Part shown: in pieces, positions 42,678 through 51,905 of the stretch
How positions within the stretch are numbered: position 1 is the first letter of the stretch
How the letters are laid out: each line of letters opens with the position of its first letter
Assembly (NCBI GenBank): GCA_902520685.1
Contig: CABYPE010000001.1
Coordinates: 73,255 to 125,679 of the forward strand
Source: an uncultured Pelagibacteraceae bacterium
GTDB taxonomy: Bacteria; Pseudomonadota; Alphaproteobacteria; Pelagibacterales; Pelagibacteraceae
Length of the DNA: 52,425 nt
Direction: 5' to 3'
Notes under the pieces: model-generated
The model's input: the letters and a program-made list of their open reading frames with translations, nothing else
Databases searched by the model: none
What the model was told of the DNA's origin: nothing
Made by a program: the position numbers and the translations under genes

Positions 42678-42751
42678 TTTTTTAAAAAAACCTCTTATTC
42701 TCTATAAAAATTTGTAATTTTATCTATAAAGAGCTCATAAATTAAAAAAAA
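42678..42751 (+). other. AT-rich leader region before hisC
   Basis: These 74 bases between the metX promoter and hisC have two TATAAA boxes (42703-42708 and 42725-42730) but no matching -35 at a normal distance. The hisC promoter is presumably here. No Shine-Dalgarno sequence precedes the hisC ATG, only an A-run. Confidence 0.35.
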
Positions 42752-43837
42752 ATGACAACTCCAAATTTTAAAAGATTTGATATTGAAGCTTATAGGCCTG
42801 GCAAATCAAAAGTTAAGAAACTTAAGAAGGTAATCAAGTTATCTGCAAATGAATCAGCTTTAGGTATGAGTCCTAAAGCAAAGAAAATAATATCAAATAA
42901 AAATTTAAATTTAGATAAATATCCAGATGGAAAATCTCAAAATTTAAGAAGAGCAATATCTAAAGCTTATAAATGTAATTCTGAGAAAATTATTTGTGGA
43001 GCAGGTTCAGATGAAGTGATTCAAATGATATGCCAGTTGTTTTTAAACCCAAAAGATGAGGTTGTATTACCTGAGTATAGTTTTTTAATGTACAGAATTT
43101 ATTCAAAAATTGTTGGTGCAAAAGTTGTATTTGCAAAAGAAATTAATTTTAAAGTTTCAGTAAAAGAAATTTTTAAAAAAATTACAAAAAAAACTAAAAT
43201 TGTCTTTATAGCAAATCCAAACAATCCAACAGGAACTTACATAACTAAAAAAGAGGTTTTAGAATTAAGAAAAAGATTAAATAAAAAAATTTTACTAGTT
43301 ATAGATGATGCCTATGCGGAATATATGAAAAACAAAGATTATTCATCTGGGTTAGATTTGTTTAAAAATAAAGACAATGTTTTCATCCTTAGAACTTTTT
43401 CAAAAATGTTTGGATTAGCTTCTTTGAGAGTAGGTTGGGGATATGGATCAAAAAAAATAGTTGATGCGCTAAATGTTATAAAACCACCATTTAATGTAAA
43501 TGGTATTGCTCAATTAGCTGCCGCTCAGTCACTAAAGGATAAAGCTTTCATAAATAAATCGATTAGACATAATTTATTATATTCTGAAAAAATTAAGAAA
43601 TTTCTTGAGACATATAATATTTTTTCAAATTCAGTTTCAGCAAATTTTTTGTTACTTAATTTTGAAAAATGCAGATATTCAGCAAAATTTTTGTATGAAA
43701 AACTCAAAAATAAGGGAATTATTTTAAGATCAACAGAAGATGGTTATCATATAAAGAATAAATTAAGGTTAACTATTGGATCTAAAAAAGAAAATTTAAA
43801 ATTTATGAGTGTTATTAGGCAAGTATTGAAAAAATGA
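42752..43837 (+). CDS. hisC: histidinol-phosphate / aromatic aminotransferase
   Basis: This is a fold-type I PLP aminotransferase of 361 residues of the HisC family, which aminates imidazole-acetol phosphate in histidine synthesis. YRPGKS starts the family region. NESALG lies at 33-38, NPNNPTG at 155-161, the PLP lysine is K218 in TFSKMFG, and R226 lies in SLRVGWG. The stop overlaps tyrA by 4 bases (ATGA), a neighbour from phenylalanine/tyrosine synthesis. Many HisC proteins also transaminate aromatic keto acids, so it may serve both pathways here. Confidence 0.88.
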   Translation: MTTPNFKRFDIEAYRPGKSKVKKLKKVIKLSANESALGMSPKAKKIISNKNLNLDKYPDGKSQNLRRAISKAYKCNSEKIICGAGSDEVIQMICQLFLNPKDEVVLPEYSFLMYRIYSKIVGAKVVFAKEINFKVSVKEIFKKITKKTKIVFIANPNNPTGTYITKKEVLELRKRLNKKILLVIDDAYAEYMKNKDYSSGLDLFKNKDNVFILRTFSKMFGLASLRVGWGYGSKKIVDALNVIKPPFNVNGIAQLAAAQSLKDKAFINKSIRHNLLYSEKIKKFLETYNIFSNSVSANFLLLNFEKCRYSAKFLYEKLKNKGIILRSTEDGYHIKNKLRLTIGSKKENLKFMSVIRQVLKK

Positions 43838-44730
43838 AAAATATTTTAATTATTGGCTGTGGATTATTAGGTTCATCTTTATTAAGGCGTATTAGTAAAA
43901 AAAAAATAGCTAAGAAAATATTCATTTATGAAAAATCAAAATCGAATATTGCTAAAATTAAAAAATTAAGATTACCTGGAACATTTGTTAAATCATTAAA
44001 AGAAGGTATAAGTAATTCAGATCTAATTATTTTTTGTACGCCAATGAGTGAATACAAAAATATTATTTTAAAAATTAATGACTTTATACCATCAAAAACA
44101 TTAATTACAGATATTGGTTCTTCAAAAATTGAAACATCTAAAATTATAAATAAATTTTTAAAGAAAGGTATTCATTGGATTCAAAGTCACCCAATTGCTG
44201 GATCAGAGGTCAGTGGACCAGAACATGGAAAAGATAATATGTTCATAAATAGATGGTGTATTATAATTAAAGAAAAAAATAGTCAAAAAAATAACATAAA
44301 TATTATTACTAATTTTTGGAAAAAAATTGGATCAAAAGTAGTTGTAATGAGTGCTGAAAAACATGACAAGATTTTCTCTATAACTAGCCATCTACCACAT
44401 TTAATTGCATATAATTTAGTTAAATCCGCACAAGATTTTGAAAAAAAACAAAGCTACGATTTAATAAAATTTAGTGCAGGTGGATTAAGAGATTTTTCTA
44501 GAATAGCAGCATCAAATCAAATTATGTGGCGTGATATTTTTTTTAATAATAAGAACAACATTTCAAAAGCTATTGATTTATTTATAAAAAATTTGAGCCA
44601 ATTCAAAAAAGATATCAATTCAAAAAATAACAAGTCTATTATTAAAAAACTTATTCAAACTAAAAAAGTAAGATCAAAAATCATTAAGTTGAGACAAGAT
44701 ATTAATAAACCTGACTTTGGAAGAGATTAA
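43834..44730 (+). CDS. tyrA: prephenate (or arogenate) dehydrogenase
   Basis: TyrA oxidatively decarboxylates prephenate or arogenate in tyrosine synthesis. The 298-residue protein has the NAD motif GCGLLG at 8-13 and the conserved SHPIAGSEVSGPEHG, with the catalytic histidine in that stretch. ITSHLPHLIAYNL and the FSAGGLRDFSRIAAS segment complete the family signature. It starts inside hisC and its stop overlaps the convergent NlpC/P60 gene by 4 bases. Confidence 0.93.
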   Translation: MKNILIIGCGLLGSSLLRRISKKKIAKKIFIYEKSKSNIAKIKKLRLPGTFVKSLKEGISNSDLIIFCTPMSEYKNIILKINDFIPSKTLITDIGSSKIETSKIINKFLKKGIHWIQSHPIAGSEVSGPEHGKDNMFINRWCIIIKEKNSQKNNINIITNFWKKIGSKVVVMSAEKHDKIFSITSHLPHLIAYNLVKSAQDFEKKQSYDLIKFSAGGLRDFSRIAASNQIMWRDIFFNNKNNISKAIDLFIKNLSQFKKDINSKNNKSIIKKLIQTKKVRSKIIKLRQDINKPDFGRD

Positions 44731-45476
44731 TATTGTAAGTTAGATACTTTTTTTATTTTTAGATTTGCAGTTTTTTGAATTCTATTAATTGTCTCTTTAA
44801 TTGGCATAATTATAACTTTTTTTTCTGGCCCATAAGCATGAATTAGTTTTTTAGAATTTAAACATATGGCAACATGACCTTTCCAAAATATGATATACCC
44901 TTTTTTAAATTTTTTTTTCTTAATTTTTTTTTTCGAGTATTTAATCTGATCTTTTGTATCTCGTGGATAAAATGAGTTATTATAAGTAAAGTATATTTGT
45001 AATAAAGCTGAGCAATCAATACCATTAAATGTTTTTCCACCCCAAACATATTTTACGTTCAAAAACTTTTTAAATATTTTAATAAAATTTTTTTCTTTAT
45101 GATTTAATTTTTTTATATCACTTTTTTTAATCCATTTATTTTTCTCAATTTCGATGTAATTTCTATTTTGAGTTAATAAAGATAATTTAGATGTAAATGG
45201 AAGCCAACTATTTGTTTTAATTCCAGGTTTTTTAAATATTCTTGCTTTTAATGAACTGACTTTATAACTAGGTTTAAATTTTTTTAAATATTTTGAGTCT
45301 CTTATATAACCAATGTAGTTATCAAATAATGTTTTAATTTTAACCCAATTTTTATTTTTAGATAAAATTTTGAATTCTTCACCATATATGATTTGAGAAA
45401 TCACTTCTGATTTATTAGAAGGTTTTTTGTAGATATTTGAAAAATTATTTATGAAATAAAAATTATTTTGCACCAA
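44727..45476 (-). CDS. SH3-domain NlpC/P60 peptidase, probably muropeptide recycling
   Basis: This 249-residue protein has an N-terminal region of two bacterial SH3-like repeats (about 8-65 and 72-120) followed by an NlpC/P60 domain. The catalytic cysteine is C155 in GIDCSALLQ; H201 in WKGHVAIC and H213 complete a likely catalytic set. No signal peptide is visible, so it may act in the cytoplasm, like YkfC-type gamma-D-glutamyl-diaminopimelate endopeptidases. It starts with TTG (45476) or GTG (45473), inside the end of the ampG-like gene, which imports muropeptides. That pairing supports peptidoglycan recycling. Confidence 0.82.
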   Translation of the reverse strand: MVQNNFYFINNFSNIYKKPSNKSEVISQIIYGEEFKILSKNKNWVKIKTLFDNYIGYIRDSKYLKKFKPSYKVSSLKARIFKKPGIKTNSWLPFTSKLSLLTQNRNYIEIEKNKWIKKSDIKKLNHKEKNFIKIFKKFLNVKYVWGGKTFNGIDCSALLQIYFTYNNSFYPRDTKDQIKYSKKKIKKKKFKKGYIIFWKGHVAICLNSKKLIHAYGPEKKVIIMPIKETINRIQKTANLKIKKVSNLQY

Positions 45477-46842
45477 ATTTGATTTTATTTTTAATTAACC
45501 ATAGACAAACTAATGAAGGTATTACCATTATAGTTGTTAAAACAAAAAACGTACCCCAATCCCCATTTAACCAGTCAACTAAAGCTCCAGATGACGAAGC
45601 TAGTGTAGTTCTGCCCGCAGTGCCAATAGAGGCAAGTAATGCATATTGTGTTGCTGTATAAGTTCTGTCGACTAATAAAGATATAAATGCAACAAATGCT
45701 ACAGTTGCAAAGGCAGCAGTAATGTCATCGGCTATAACAGCAATTGCAAATAAAACTTCTGACTTTCCAGTCCAGGCTAAAATTGCAAATAAAAGATTCG
45801 TTACAGCCATTAGACCTCCAGCAAAAAACATTGTTTTAATTGTTCCAGCTCTCATTGCCATTATACCACCTAATAATGTAAATATCACAGTTGTAATCCA
45901 CCCTAATCCTTTTGAATAAATTGCAATTTGACCTTTTGAAAATCCAACTTCTTTATAAAAAACTATAGACATTCTTCCCATAAAAGCTTCACCTATTTTG
46001 AACAAAAAGACAAAACCCAAAATACCTACAGCTATAGCAAAACCATTTTTTTTGAAAAAACTCATTATTGGTCCACCAATAGTCCCAGAAATATAAGCTA
46101 TAAAGTTTGTAATAAAATTGTTTGAACCAAGTTTTGCTTTAATTAGTTTATCTGTCTCAATTTGTTTTATTTGTCTATCTGTCTCTAGGGGCTCATGAAC
46201 AAACATTAACCCAATATTCATCAAAACAACTAAACCCCCTAGAACTAAAAAAGTAGCTTGCCAATAGTCTGAAATTCCTAAATTTTCAAAAAATTCTGCT
46301 GTGAATAAAGCAACAACTCCACCTAATTTATAACCTGTCCACCACCCGACAACTGCCATAGCTGCTCCTGCAGCCATAGATTTTCCCTCATTTTCATTAA
46401 TTTGCTCAATTCTTAAAGCATCTACGGTAATATCTTGAGTTGCAGATGCTATAGCAATTATTAATCCCACAGAAATTAATAATGCTAAATTTTCTGTAGG
46501 ATTAATCAGGCTCCAAATTATTAAACTTAACAAAATAATAACTTGCATTAAAACAATCCAGCCTCTTCTATGACCTATTTTTTTGGTTAGAAATGGAATT
46601 TGAATTCTATCTATAATTGGTGCCCATAAATAATTTAAGGCATATACTCCAAAAATTAAACCTGCCCATCCAATTGTTGATCTACTAAGTCCTTCTTCTT
46701 TAAGCCAAAGGCTCAAGCTACTTGCGATTAATACCCAAGGAAATCCACTAATTGCACCTAATAAAAGAATCCTTATCATTCGTATATCTTTATAAATTAT
46801 AAGAGACCCTAACCAGGATTGTTGTTTATTTATTTCAGACAT
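45463..46842 (-). CDS. ampG: AmpG-like muropeptide MFS transporter
   Basis: AmpG brings anhydro-muropeptides from the periplasm into the cytoplasm. The protein has about 459 residues and 12-14 membrane helices. The family signature is clear: GFPWVLIASSLSLWLKEEG, the RSTIGWAGLIFGVYALNYLW segment, and ATQDITVDALRIE in the middle. I prefer the ATG at 46842, which has GGAGAAA upstream and follows the trkH stop by 2 bases; an ATG at 46857 lies within trkH. Its 3' end overlaps the NlpC/P60 gene by 14 bases. Confidence 0.87.
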   Translation of the reverse strand: MSEINKQQSWLGSLIIYKDIRMIRILLLGAISGFPWVLIASSLSLWLKEEGLSRSTIGWAGLIFGVYALNYLWAPIIDRIQIPFLTKKIGHRRGWIVLMQVIILLSLIIWSLINPTENLALLISVGLIIAIASATQDITVDALRIEQINENEGKSMAAGAAMAVVGWWTGYKLGGVVALFTAEFFENLGISDYWQATFLVLGGLVVLMNIGLMFVHEPLETDRQIKQIETDKLIKAKLGSNNFITNFIAYISGTIGGPIMSFFKKNGFAIAVGILGFVFLFKIGEAFMGRMSIVFYKEVGFSKGQIAIYSKGLGWITTVIFTLLGGIMAMRAGTIKTMFFAGGLMAVTNLLFAILAWTGKSEVLFAIAVIADDITAAFATVAFVAFISLLVDRTYTATQYALLASIGTAGRTTLASSSGALVDWLNGDWGTFFVLTTIMVIPSLVCLWLIKNKIKFGAK

Positions 46843-46844
46843 AA

Positions 46845-48284
46845 TTAATTTCTCCAAAAAGATGGTAAAAACAATACTAGTATTGCAAATAGCTCAAGTC
46901 TACCCAATATCATCCCAAAGGATAAAATCCATTTTGAACTATCAGGAAGAGTTGAGAAGTCTCCATTTGGGCCAATTATTGAACCTAGACCAGGCCCAAC
47001 ATTAGATATGGATGTGGCTGCTCCAGAGATAGATGTAACAAAATCTAATCCAGTCAAAGATAACAAGGCTGTTAGAACAAAGAAAATCAGTAAATACATG
47101 TAAATGAAAGATATAATTGAAGATATAAATTTATTATCTATTGGATTTTTATCATATTTTAAAACAAAAACTCCTTTAGGATAAATTATTTTTTTCAGTT
47201 GATTAATAATAAATAAATATAATATTTGAATTCTAAATATTTTAACCCCACAAGTTGTAGATCCAGCACAACCTCCAATGAACATTAATAGTAAAAATAA
47301 AATTAATGTAAAACTTCCCCAAGTATCAAATTCAGCATTCACATAACCTGTACCAGTTAAAATTGATATAATATTAAAAATTACAGATCTAAAATTAAAT
47401 TCTTTTGAACTACTTATCATCAGATATATTGACAAAATTATTATACTAAAGATTATTATCTTAAAAAAAGTTCTTATTTGGATATCATTAAATAGTATTT
47501 TTTTATCTCCACTAATAAATTTTATGTATGCAATAAAGGGCAAACTTCCTAAAATTATAAAAATCATTGCTGAAATTTCAATGGAAACACTGTTAAAAAA
47601 ACCAATTGATTCATTATAATTAGAAAAACCGCCTGTTGCTATTGTAGTCATTGAGTGTGTTAGACTATCAAATAAGTTCATCCCGAAAATTTTATAAGTT
47701 AAACCACAAAAAAAAGTTAATGATGTATAAATATATATTAGACGAAGTGCTATTTCTTTTGACTTAGGTAATATTTTCTCAGATGAGTCATTATTTGAAA
47801 TTTTAAAAAGTTGCATCCCACCAACATTCATTATTGGCATTAATGTGATTGCCATGATTATAATTCCAATGCCCCCTAACCATTGAAGGATAGCCCGCCA
47901 AAGTAGTATACTTTTTGGCATTTCATTCAAATTGGAGATTACAGTAGATCCTGTTGTTGTGATTCCAGACATGCTTTCAAAAAAAGCATTTATGAATGAG
48001 AAATTTAAATCAGAGAAGATAAATGGTAAAGACCCAAAAATTGCAATACTCAACCATGAAAGTGCGGTTAAAAGAAAAGCTTGTTGTAAAGTCAATTTTT
48101 TATCATGGTCTAGATTAGATAAAAAAAATAATGTTCCAAAAACTATTGTAACAATAGAGGCACCAAAAAAAGACGAGTCTATTTCTGAATATATAAATTG
48201 AAAAATAATTGGGATAAACATGAATATACCAAGAATTATTTGTAAAATTCCAAGCGTAAAAAAAACTGTTTTGTAATTAGACAT
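46845..48284 (-). CDS. trkH: Trk potassium uptake protein TrkH
   Basis: TrkH is the pore subunit of a K+ uptake system. The 479 residues carry many hydrophobic helices and several pore-like segments with glycines, such as MSGITTTGSTVI, TIATGGFSNYN, ILTGTGYVN and ISNVGPGLG. These match the four selectivity-filter loops of the Trk/Ktr superfamily. It is first of a minus-strand group with ampG. The partner TrkA is not in this window. Confidence 0.93.
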   Translation of the reverse strand: MSNYKTVFFTLGILQIILGIFMFIPIIFQFIYSEIDSSFFGASIVTIVFGTLFFLSNLDHDKKLTLQQAFLLTALSWLSIAIFGSLPFIFSDLNFSFINAFFESMSGITTTGSTVISNLNEMPKSILLWRAILQWLGGIGIIIMAITLMPIMNVGGMQLFKISNNDSSEKILPKSKEIALRLIYIYTSLTFFCGLTYKIFGMNLFDSLTHSMTTIATGGFSNYNESIGFFNSVSIEISAMIFIILGSLPFIAYIKFISGDKKILFNDIQIRTFFKIIIFSIIILSIYLMISSSKEFNFRSVIFNIISILTGTGYVNAEFDTWGSFTLILFLLLMFIGGCAGSTTCGVKIFRIQILYLFIINQLKKIIYPKGVFVLKYDKNPIDNKFISSIISFIYMYLLIFFVLTALLSLTGLDFVTSISGAATSISNVGPGLGSIIGPNGDFSTLPDSSKWILSFGMILGRLELFAILVLFLPSFWRN

Positions 48285-48372
48285 TTTGAAAGAACATTAT
48301 TTTATGGTAAATAAATTTCAACTCTATAAGAATTAATAAAATCGCTAATTTAAGATTTAAAAAGATATATTC
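48285..48372. other. Divergent intergenic region, trkH / lysS
   Basis: These 88 AT-rich bases separate divergent trkH and lysS. I see several -10-like sequences but no well-spaced promoter, and no Shine-Dalgarno sequence before the lysS GTG. Confidence 0.4.
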
Positions 48373-49935
48373 GTGATTAAAAAAGAAATTTTAGATAAAA
48401 CAAGTGCATGGCCTTTTGTTGAGGCAAAAAAAATGCTTCGAGAAAGAAAATCATTTATTGACAAAAAAGGCAAAATTACTCTTCAAACAGGATATGGTCC
48501 AAGTGGACTTCCTCATATTGGAACATTTGGTGAAGTTGCTAGAACATCAATGATGGTCAATGCATTAAAGCAACTTACAGATCTGCCTACAGAAATAATT
48601 ACTTTTTCTGATGATATGGATGGTTTAAGAAAAGTTCCTGATAATGTTCCAAATCAAGAACTATTAAATGAAAATCTTCACAAACCACTAACACAAGTTC
48701 CAGATCCATTCAAAAAATTTGCTAGTTTTGGAGAACATAATAATGAAATGTTGAAAGATTTTTTAAATAGTTTTAACTTTAATTATAGTTTTAAAAGTTC
48801 AACATCTTTATATAAAAGTGGTTTTTTTAATCCGACATTAAAAATTATTTTAGAAAACTATGATGGTATAATGAATATTATACTTCCAACTTTAGGTAAA
48901 GAACGTCAGAAAACTTACTGTCCATTTTTACCTATATGTCCTGATACAGGTCACGTTCTAGAAATACCAGTTTTAGAAATTAATAAAGAAAATTCTAAAA
49001 TAATTTTTGATAATAAAGGTAAAAAGTTAGAATCAAGTATTTTAGATGGAGATTGTAAATTACAATGGAAAGTTGATTGGGCTATGAGATGGTATGCTCT
49101 CGATGTAGATTTTGAAATGTATGGAAAAGACCTTATTGAGAGTGCTATTTTATCAACTAAAATTATAAATCTAATAGGAAAAAAAAATCCATCTGGCTTC
49201 GCTTATGAATTATTTCTTGATGAAAAAGGTGAAAAAATTTCTAAATCCAAAGGAAATGGTATTACTATAGATCAGTGGTTGAAATATGCTTCCCCTGAAA
49301 GTTTATCTTTATACATGTATCAAAATCCTAAAAGAGCAAAAAAGCTTTATAAAGAAATAGTTCCAAAAGCTGTTGACGAATATCTAGATAATATTGAAAA
49401 ATCAAAAAAACAAACAAACCAGCAATTAGTAATGAATCCTGTCTGGCATGTTCATAACGGGAATGTCCCAAAAGAAGAAATGATTATGACTTTTTCTATG
49501 TTGCTGAATTTAGTTGAAACAAGTAACGCTGATAACAAAAATCTATTATGGAAATTTGTAAAAAAATATAAATTAAATATCAATGAAAAAAATTTTCCAA
49601 TTTTTGATGGCTTGGTTGGTTATGCAATTAAATATTTTAATGATGTTATTAAGTCTCAAAAAAAATATAAAACTCCTTCAGATAATGAGAAATTAGCTCT
49701 ACAAGCTTTAGTTAAAACTTTAGAAACGTGTGATGATCAGATGTCTCCAGAAGATATACAAACTTTGATTTATACAACAGGTAAAGAAAATGGTTATGCA
49801 GAAAACCTTAGAGATTGGTTTAAGCTGATTTACGAAGTGGTCTTTGGTGATGAAAATGGTCCAAGAATGGGTTTTTTTATAAGTTTTTTTGGTGTGAAAG
49901 AAACAAAAGAGTTGATAATTAGTAAGTTGAAATAA
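48373..49935 (+). CDS. lysS: lysyl-tRNA synthetase, class I
   Basis: This enzyme charges tRNA-Lys. It is a 520-residue class I enzyme, the type common in archaea and alphaproteobacteria, and not the class II enzyme of E. coli. The HIGH-like GYGPSGLPHIGTFGE lies at 40-54 and the KMSKS-like KISKS at 288-292. The start is GTG; the next ATG (48433) would remove the conserved AWPFVEAKKMLRER segment. pyrD starts on the last base of its stop. This type is often labelled lysK or lysS. Confidence 0.93.
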   Translation: MIKKEILDKTSAWPFVEAKKMLRERKSFIDKKGKITLQTGYGPSGLPHIGTFGEVARTSMMVNALKQLTDLPTEIITFSDDMDGLRKVPDNVPNQELLNENLHKPLTQVPDPFKKFASFGEHNNEMLKDFLNSFNFNYSFKSSTSLYKSGFFNPTLKIILENYDGIMNIILPTLGKERQKTYCPFLPICPDTGHVLEIPVLEINKENSKIIFDNKGKKLESSILDGDCKLQWKVDWAMRWYALDVDFEMYGKDLIESAILSTKIINLIGKKNPSGFAYELFLDEKGEKISKSKGNGITIDQWLKYASPESLSLYMYQNPKRAKKLYKEIVPKAVDEYLDNIEKSKKQTNQQLVMNPVWHVHNGNVPKEEMIMTFSMLLNLVETSNADNKNLLWKFVKKYKLNINEKNFPIFDGLVGYAIKYFNDVIKSQKKYKTPSDNEKLALQALVKTLETCDDQMSPEDIQTLIYTTGKENGYAENLRDWFKLIYEVVFGDENGPRMGFFISFFGVKETKELIISKLK

Positions 49936-50987
49936 TGTATTCAAATTTAAGATCTTTAATTTTTAAGTTAGATCCTGAAAAAGCACATTTTTTAGCAATT
50001 CAATCTCTTAAACTTAATTTAGTTTCAAATATATTTGATGAAATCAAAAATGATCCTTTATTAAAAACAAAACTATTTGACCAAGATATTGATAATCCAA
50101 TTGGTATTGCAGCAGGTTTTGACAAGAATGCTGAGGTTTATAATCCTTTATTTAAATTGGGATTTGGATTTGTTGAAGTGGGCACAGTCACCCCTTTAAA
50201 ACAATATGGAAATGAGAAACCAAGAGTATTTAGATTAGTCGAAGATCAAGCTTTAATAAACAGGTTAGGTTTTAACAATCAAGGATCAGATACAATTTTA
50301 AGTAGAATAAAATCAAATAAAAAATTAGGCGTGCTAGGTATAAATATTGGACCGAATAAAGATTCTAAAAATAGGCTTAAGGACTATTTGATTGGATTAG
50401 AAAAATTTCATGAAACTGCAGACTATATTACAATTAATATTTCTTCACCAAATACTGAAAATCTTAGAAATTTTCATGATACAAATAAATTAAAAGAATT
50501 ATTAAATTCTATATTAGAAAAGAAAAAAGAATTAAAAACTGAAATTCCTATAGCTGTAAAGATTTCACCAGATATAAATGAAAATCAAATTAATTTAATT
50601 TCAGAAATACTTTTAGAAAATAATGTGAGTGCAATAATAATCTCAAATACTTCTGATACTTCTCGAGAAACACTTCAAAATATTCAGAGACATCAAAAGG
50701 GTGGTTTATCTGGAAAACCAATAGAAAAAAAATCAAATTTTTTGATAAGTAAATTTTATAGTTTAGTTAAGGGTAAAATTAAGATTATTGGAGTGGGCGG
50801 CGTTGACTCTGGGAGAGCAGCATATGATAAGTTTTTATTAGGAGCAAATTATGTTCAATTATATACTGGTATGGTATTTCAAGGACCCAATATTGCTAGT
50901 ATTATTAAAAAAGACCTAAAAGAATTGTTAATAAGAGATGGTGTCAAAAATTTCACAGAAATTATAGGAAATAAAACTATTTCTTAA
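49935..50987 (+). CDS. pyrD: dihydroorotate dehydrogenase (quinone), class 2
   Basis: PyrD oxidises dihydroorotate to orotate with electrons going to ubiquinone. It is 350 residues, including the N-terminal helical extension of class 2 ([17 protein letters not shown]). The core has [15 protein letters not shown] at about 54-68, [26 protein letters not shown] with the catalytic serine, and the FMN-binding IIGVGGV region. Its start overlaps the lysS stop by one base. Confidence 0.96.
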   Translation: MYSNLRSLIFKLDPEKAHFLAIQSLKLNLVSNIFDEIKNDPLLKTKLFDQDIDNPIGIAAGFDKNAEVYNPLFKLGFGFVEVGTVTPLKQYGNEKPRVFRLVEDQALINRLGFNNQGSDTILSRIKSNKKLGVLGINIGPNKDSKNRLKDYLIGLEKFHETADYITINISSPNTENLRNFHDTNKLKELLNSILEKKKELKTEIPIAVKISPDINENQINLISEILLENNVSAIIISNTSDTSRETLQNIQRHQKGGLSGKPIEKKSNFLISKFYSLVKGKIKIIGVGGVDSGRAAYDKFLLGANYVQLYTGMVFQGPNIASIIKKDLKELLIRDGVKNFTEIIGNKTIS

Positions 50988-50998
50988 ATCTATTAAAC

Positions 50999-51027
50999 TT
51001 GACGCCTTCAACATCTCGTCTTATATA
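50999..51027 (+). promoter_or_regulatory. promoter for rpmB, near-leaderless
   Basis: TTGACG (50999-51004) and TATATA (51022-51027) are separated by 17 bases. Transcription would begin near 51034, only about six bases before the rpmB ATG at 51040. There is no Shine-Dalgarno sequence in that short leader. Confidence 0.6.
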
Positions 51028-51039
51028 GGCTCAGTTATT

Positions 51040-51351
51040 ATGTCAAAAAAATGTGAACTTACCGGTAAAATTCCCATGAAAGGTCATAACGTTAGTCATG
51101 CTAACAACAAGACAAAAAGAAGATTTTTACCAAACCTGAAAAAAGTGAAATTTACAAGTGAACTTGTTGGAAGAAGCTTAAGACTTACCGTAAGTAATTC
51201 AGGTGTAAGATCAGTTGATAAAAAAGGTAGTTTTGATGAATTTTTAAAGACTGTGAAAAATAAGAATTTATCTCCAAGATTAAAAAAATTAAAAAAAGTA
51301 ATTTTAATTAAATCTCCTTTTAAAAAGAAATCTATAGCTAAATCGGCTTAA
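51040..51351 (+). CDS. rpmB: 50S ribosomal protein L28
   Basis: L28 is a large-subunit protein. The 103-residue protein begins [33 protein letters not shown] as in the family, with the conserved [15 protein letters not shown] region. It is somewhat longer than E. coli L28 (78 residues) because of a lysine-rich C-terminus, common in alphaproteobacteria. It has its own promoter just upstream, and the next gene overlaps its stop by one base. Confidence 0.95.
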   Translation: MSKKCELTGKIPMKGHNVSHANNKTKRRFLPNLKKVKFTSELVGRSLRLTVSNSGVRSVDKKGSFDEFLKTVKNKNLSPRLKKLKKVILIKSPFKKKSIAKSA

Positions 51352-51905
51352 TGAATAAATTATTTATCACCCTATCTTTATTGATGGGGATTGTTGTACT
51401 ATCTTCTAATTATTTAGTTCAGTTTCCAGTAAACTATTATGGGTTAAATGAAATTTTGACTTATGGAGCTTTTAGTTATCCAATTGCTTTTTTAATTACG
51501 GATTTAGCTAATAGATCTTATGGAAAATTGTTAGCAAGACAAATTGTATATTTAGGTTTTTTAACAGGAATTATATTTACATTATTATTTTCAACTGATT
51601 TTGCAGATTTAATATCAATTAGAATAGCAATAGGGTCAGGGGTAGCTTTTATTACTGCTCAATTATTAGATATTCAAATCTTTGATCGATTAAGAAAAAA
51701 AGAGTGGTTTGTAGCCCCACTTACTTCATCTTTGATTGGATCAACAGTCGACACATTTTTATTTTTCTCAATATCATTTTATGCAACAGGAGTACCTTGG
51801 TTTACTTTATCCCTTGGAGATTTAGCGGTAAAAATTTTAGTTGCTATAATAATGTTGATACCATTCAGAATGTTATTGAAAATTATTAGACCAATTAAAG
51901 TTTAA
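51351..51905 (+). CDS. yhhQ: queuosine precursor transporter (YhhQ/VUT family)
   Basis: The 184-residue integral membrane protein has about six helices. The TYGAFSYPIAFLITDLANRSYGK segment is a variant of the family signature, and LIGSTVDTFLFFSISF is the second family block. YhhQ imports preQ0 or preQ1 for tRNA modification. It starts on the last base of rpmB and converges with the ureohydrolase gene, overlapping by 4 bases. Substrate is taken from family knowledge. Confidence 0.85.
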   Translation: MNKLFITLSLLMGIVVLSSNYLVQFPVNYYGLNEILTYGAFSYPIAFLITDLANRSYGKLLARQIVYLGFLTGIIFTLLFSTDFADLISIRIAIGSGVAFITAQLLDIQIFDRLRKKEWFVAPLTSSLIGSTVDTFLFFSISFYATGVPWFTLSLGDLAVKILVAIIMLIPFRMLLKIIRPIKV

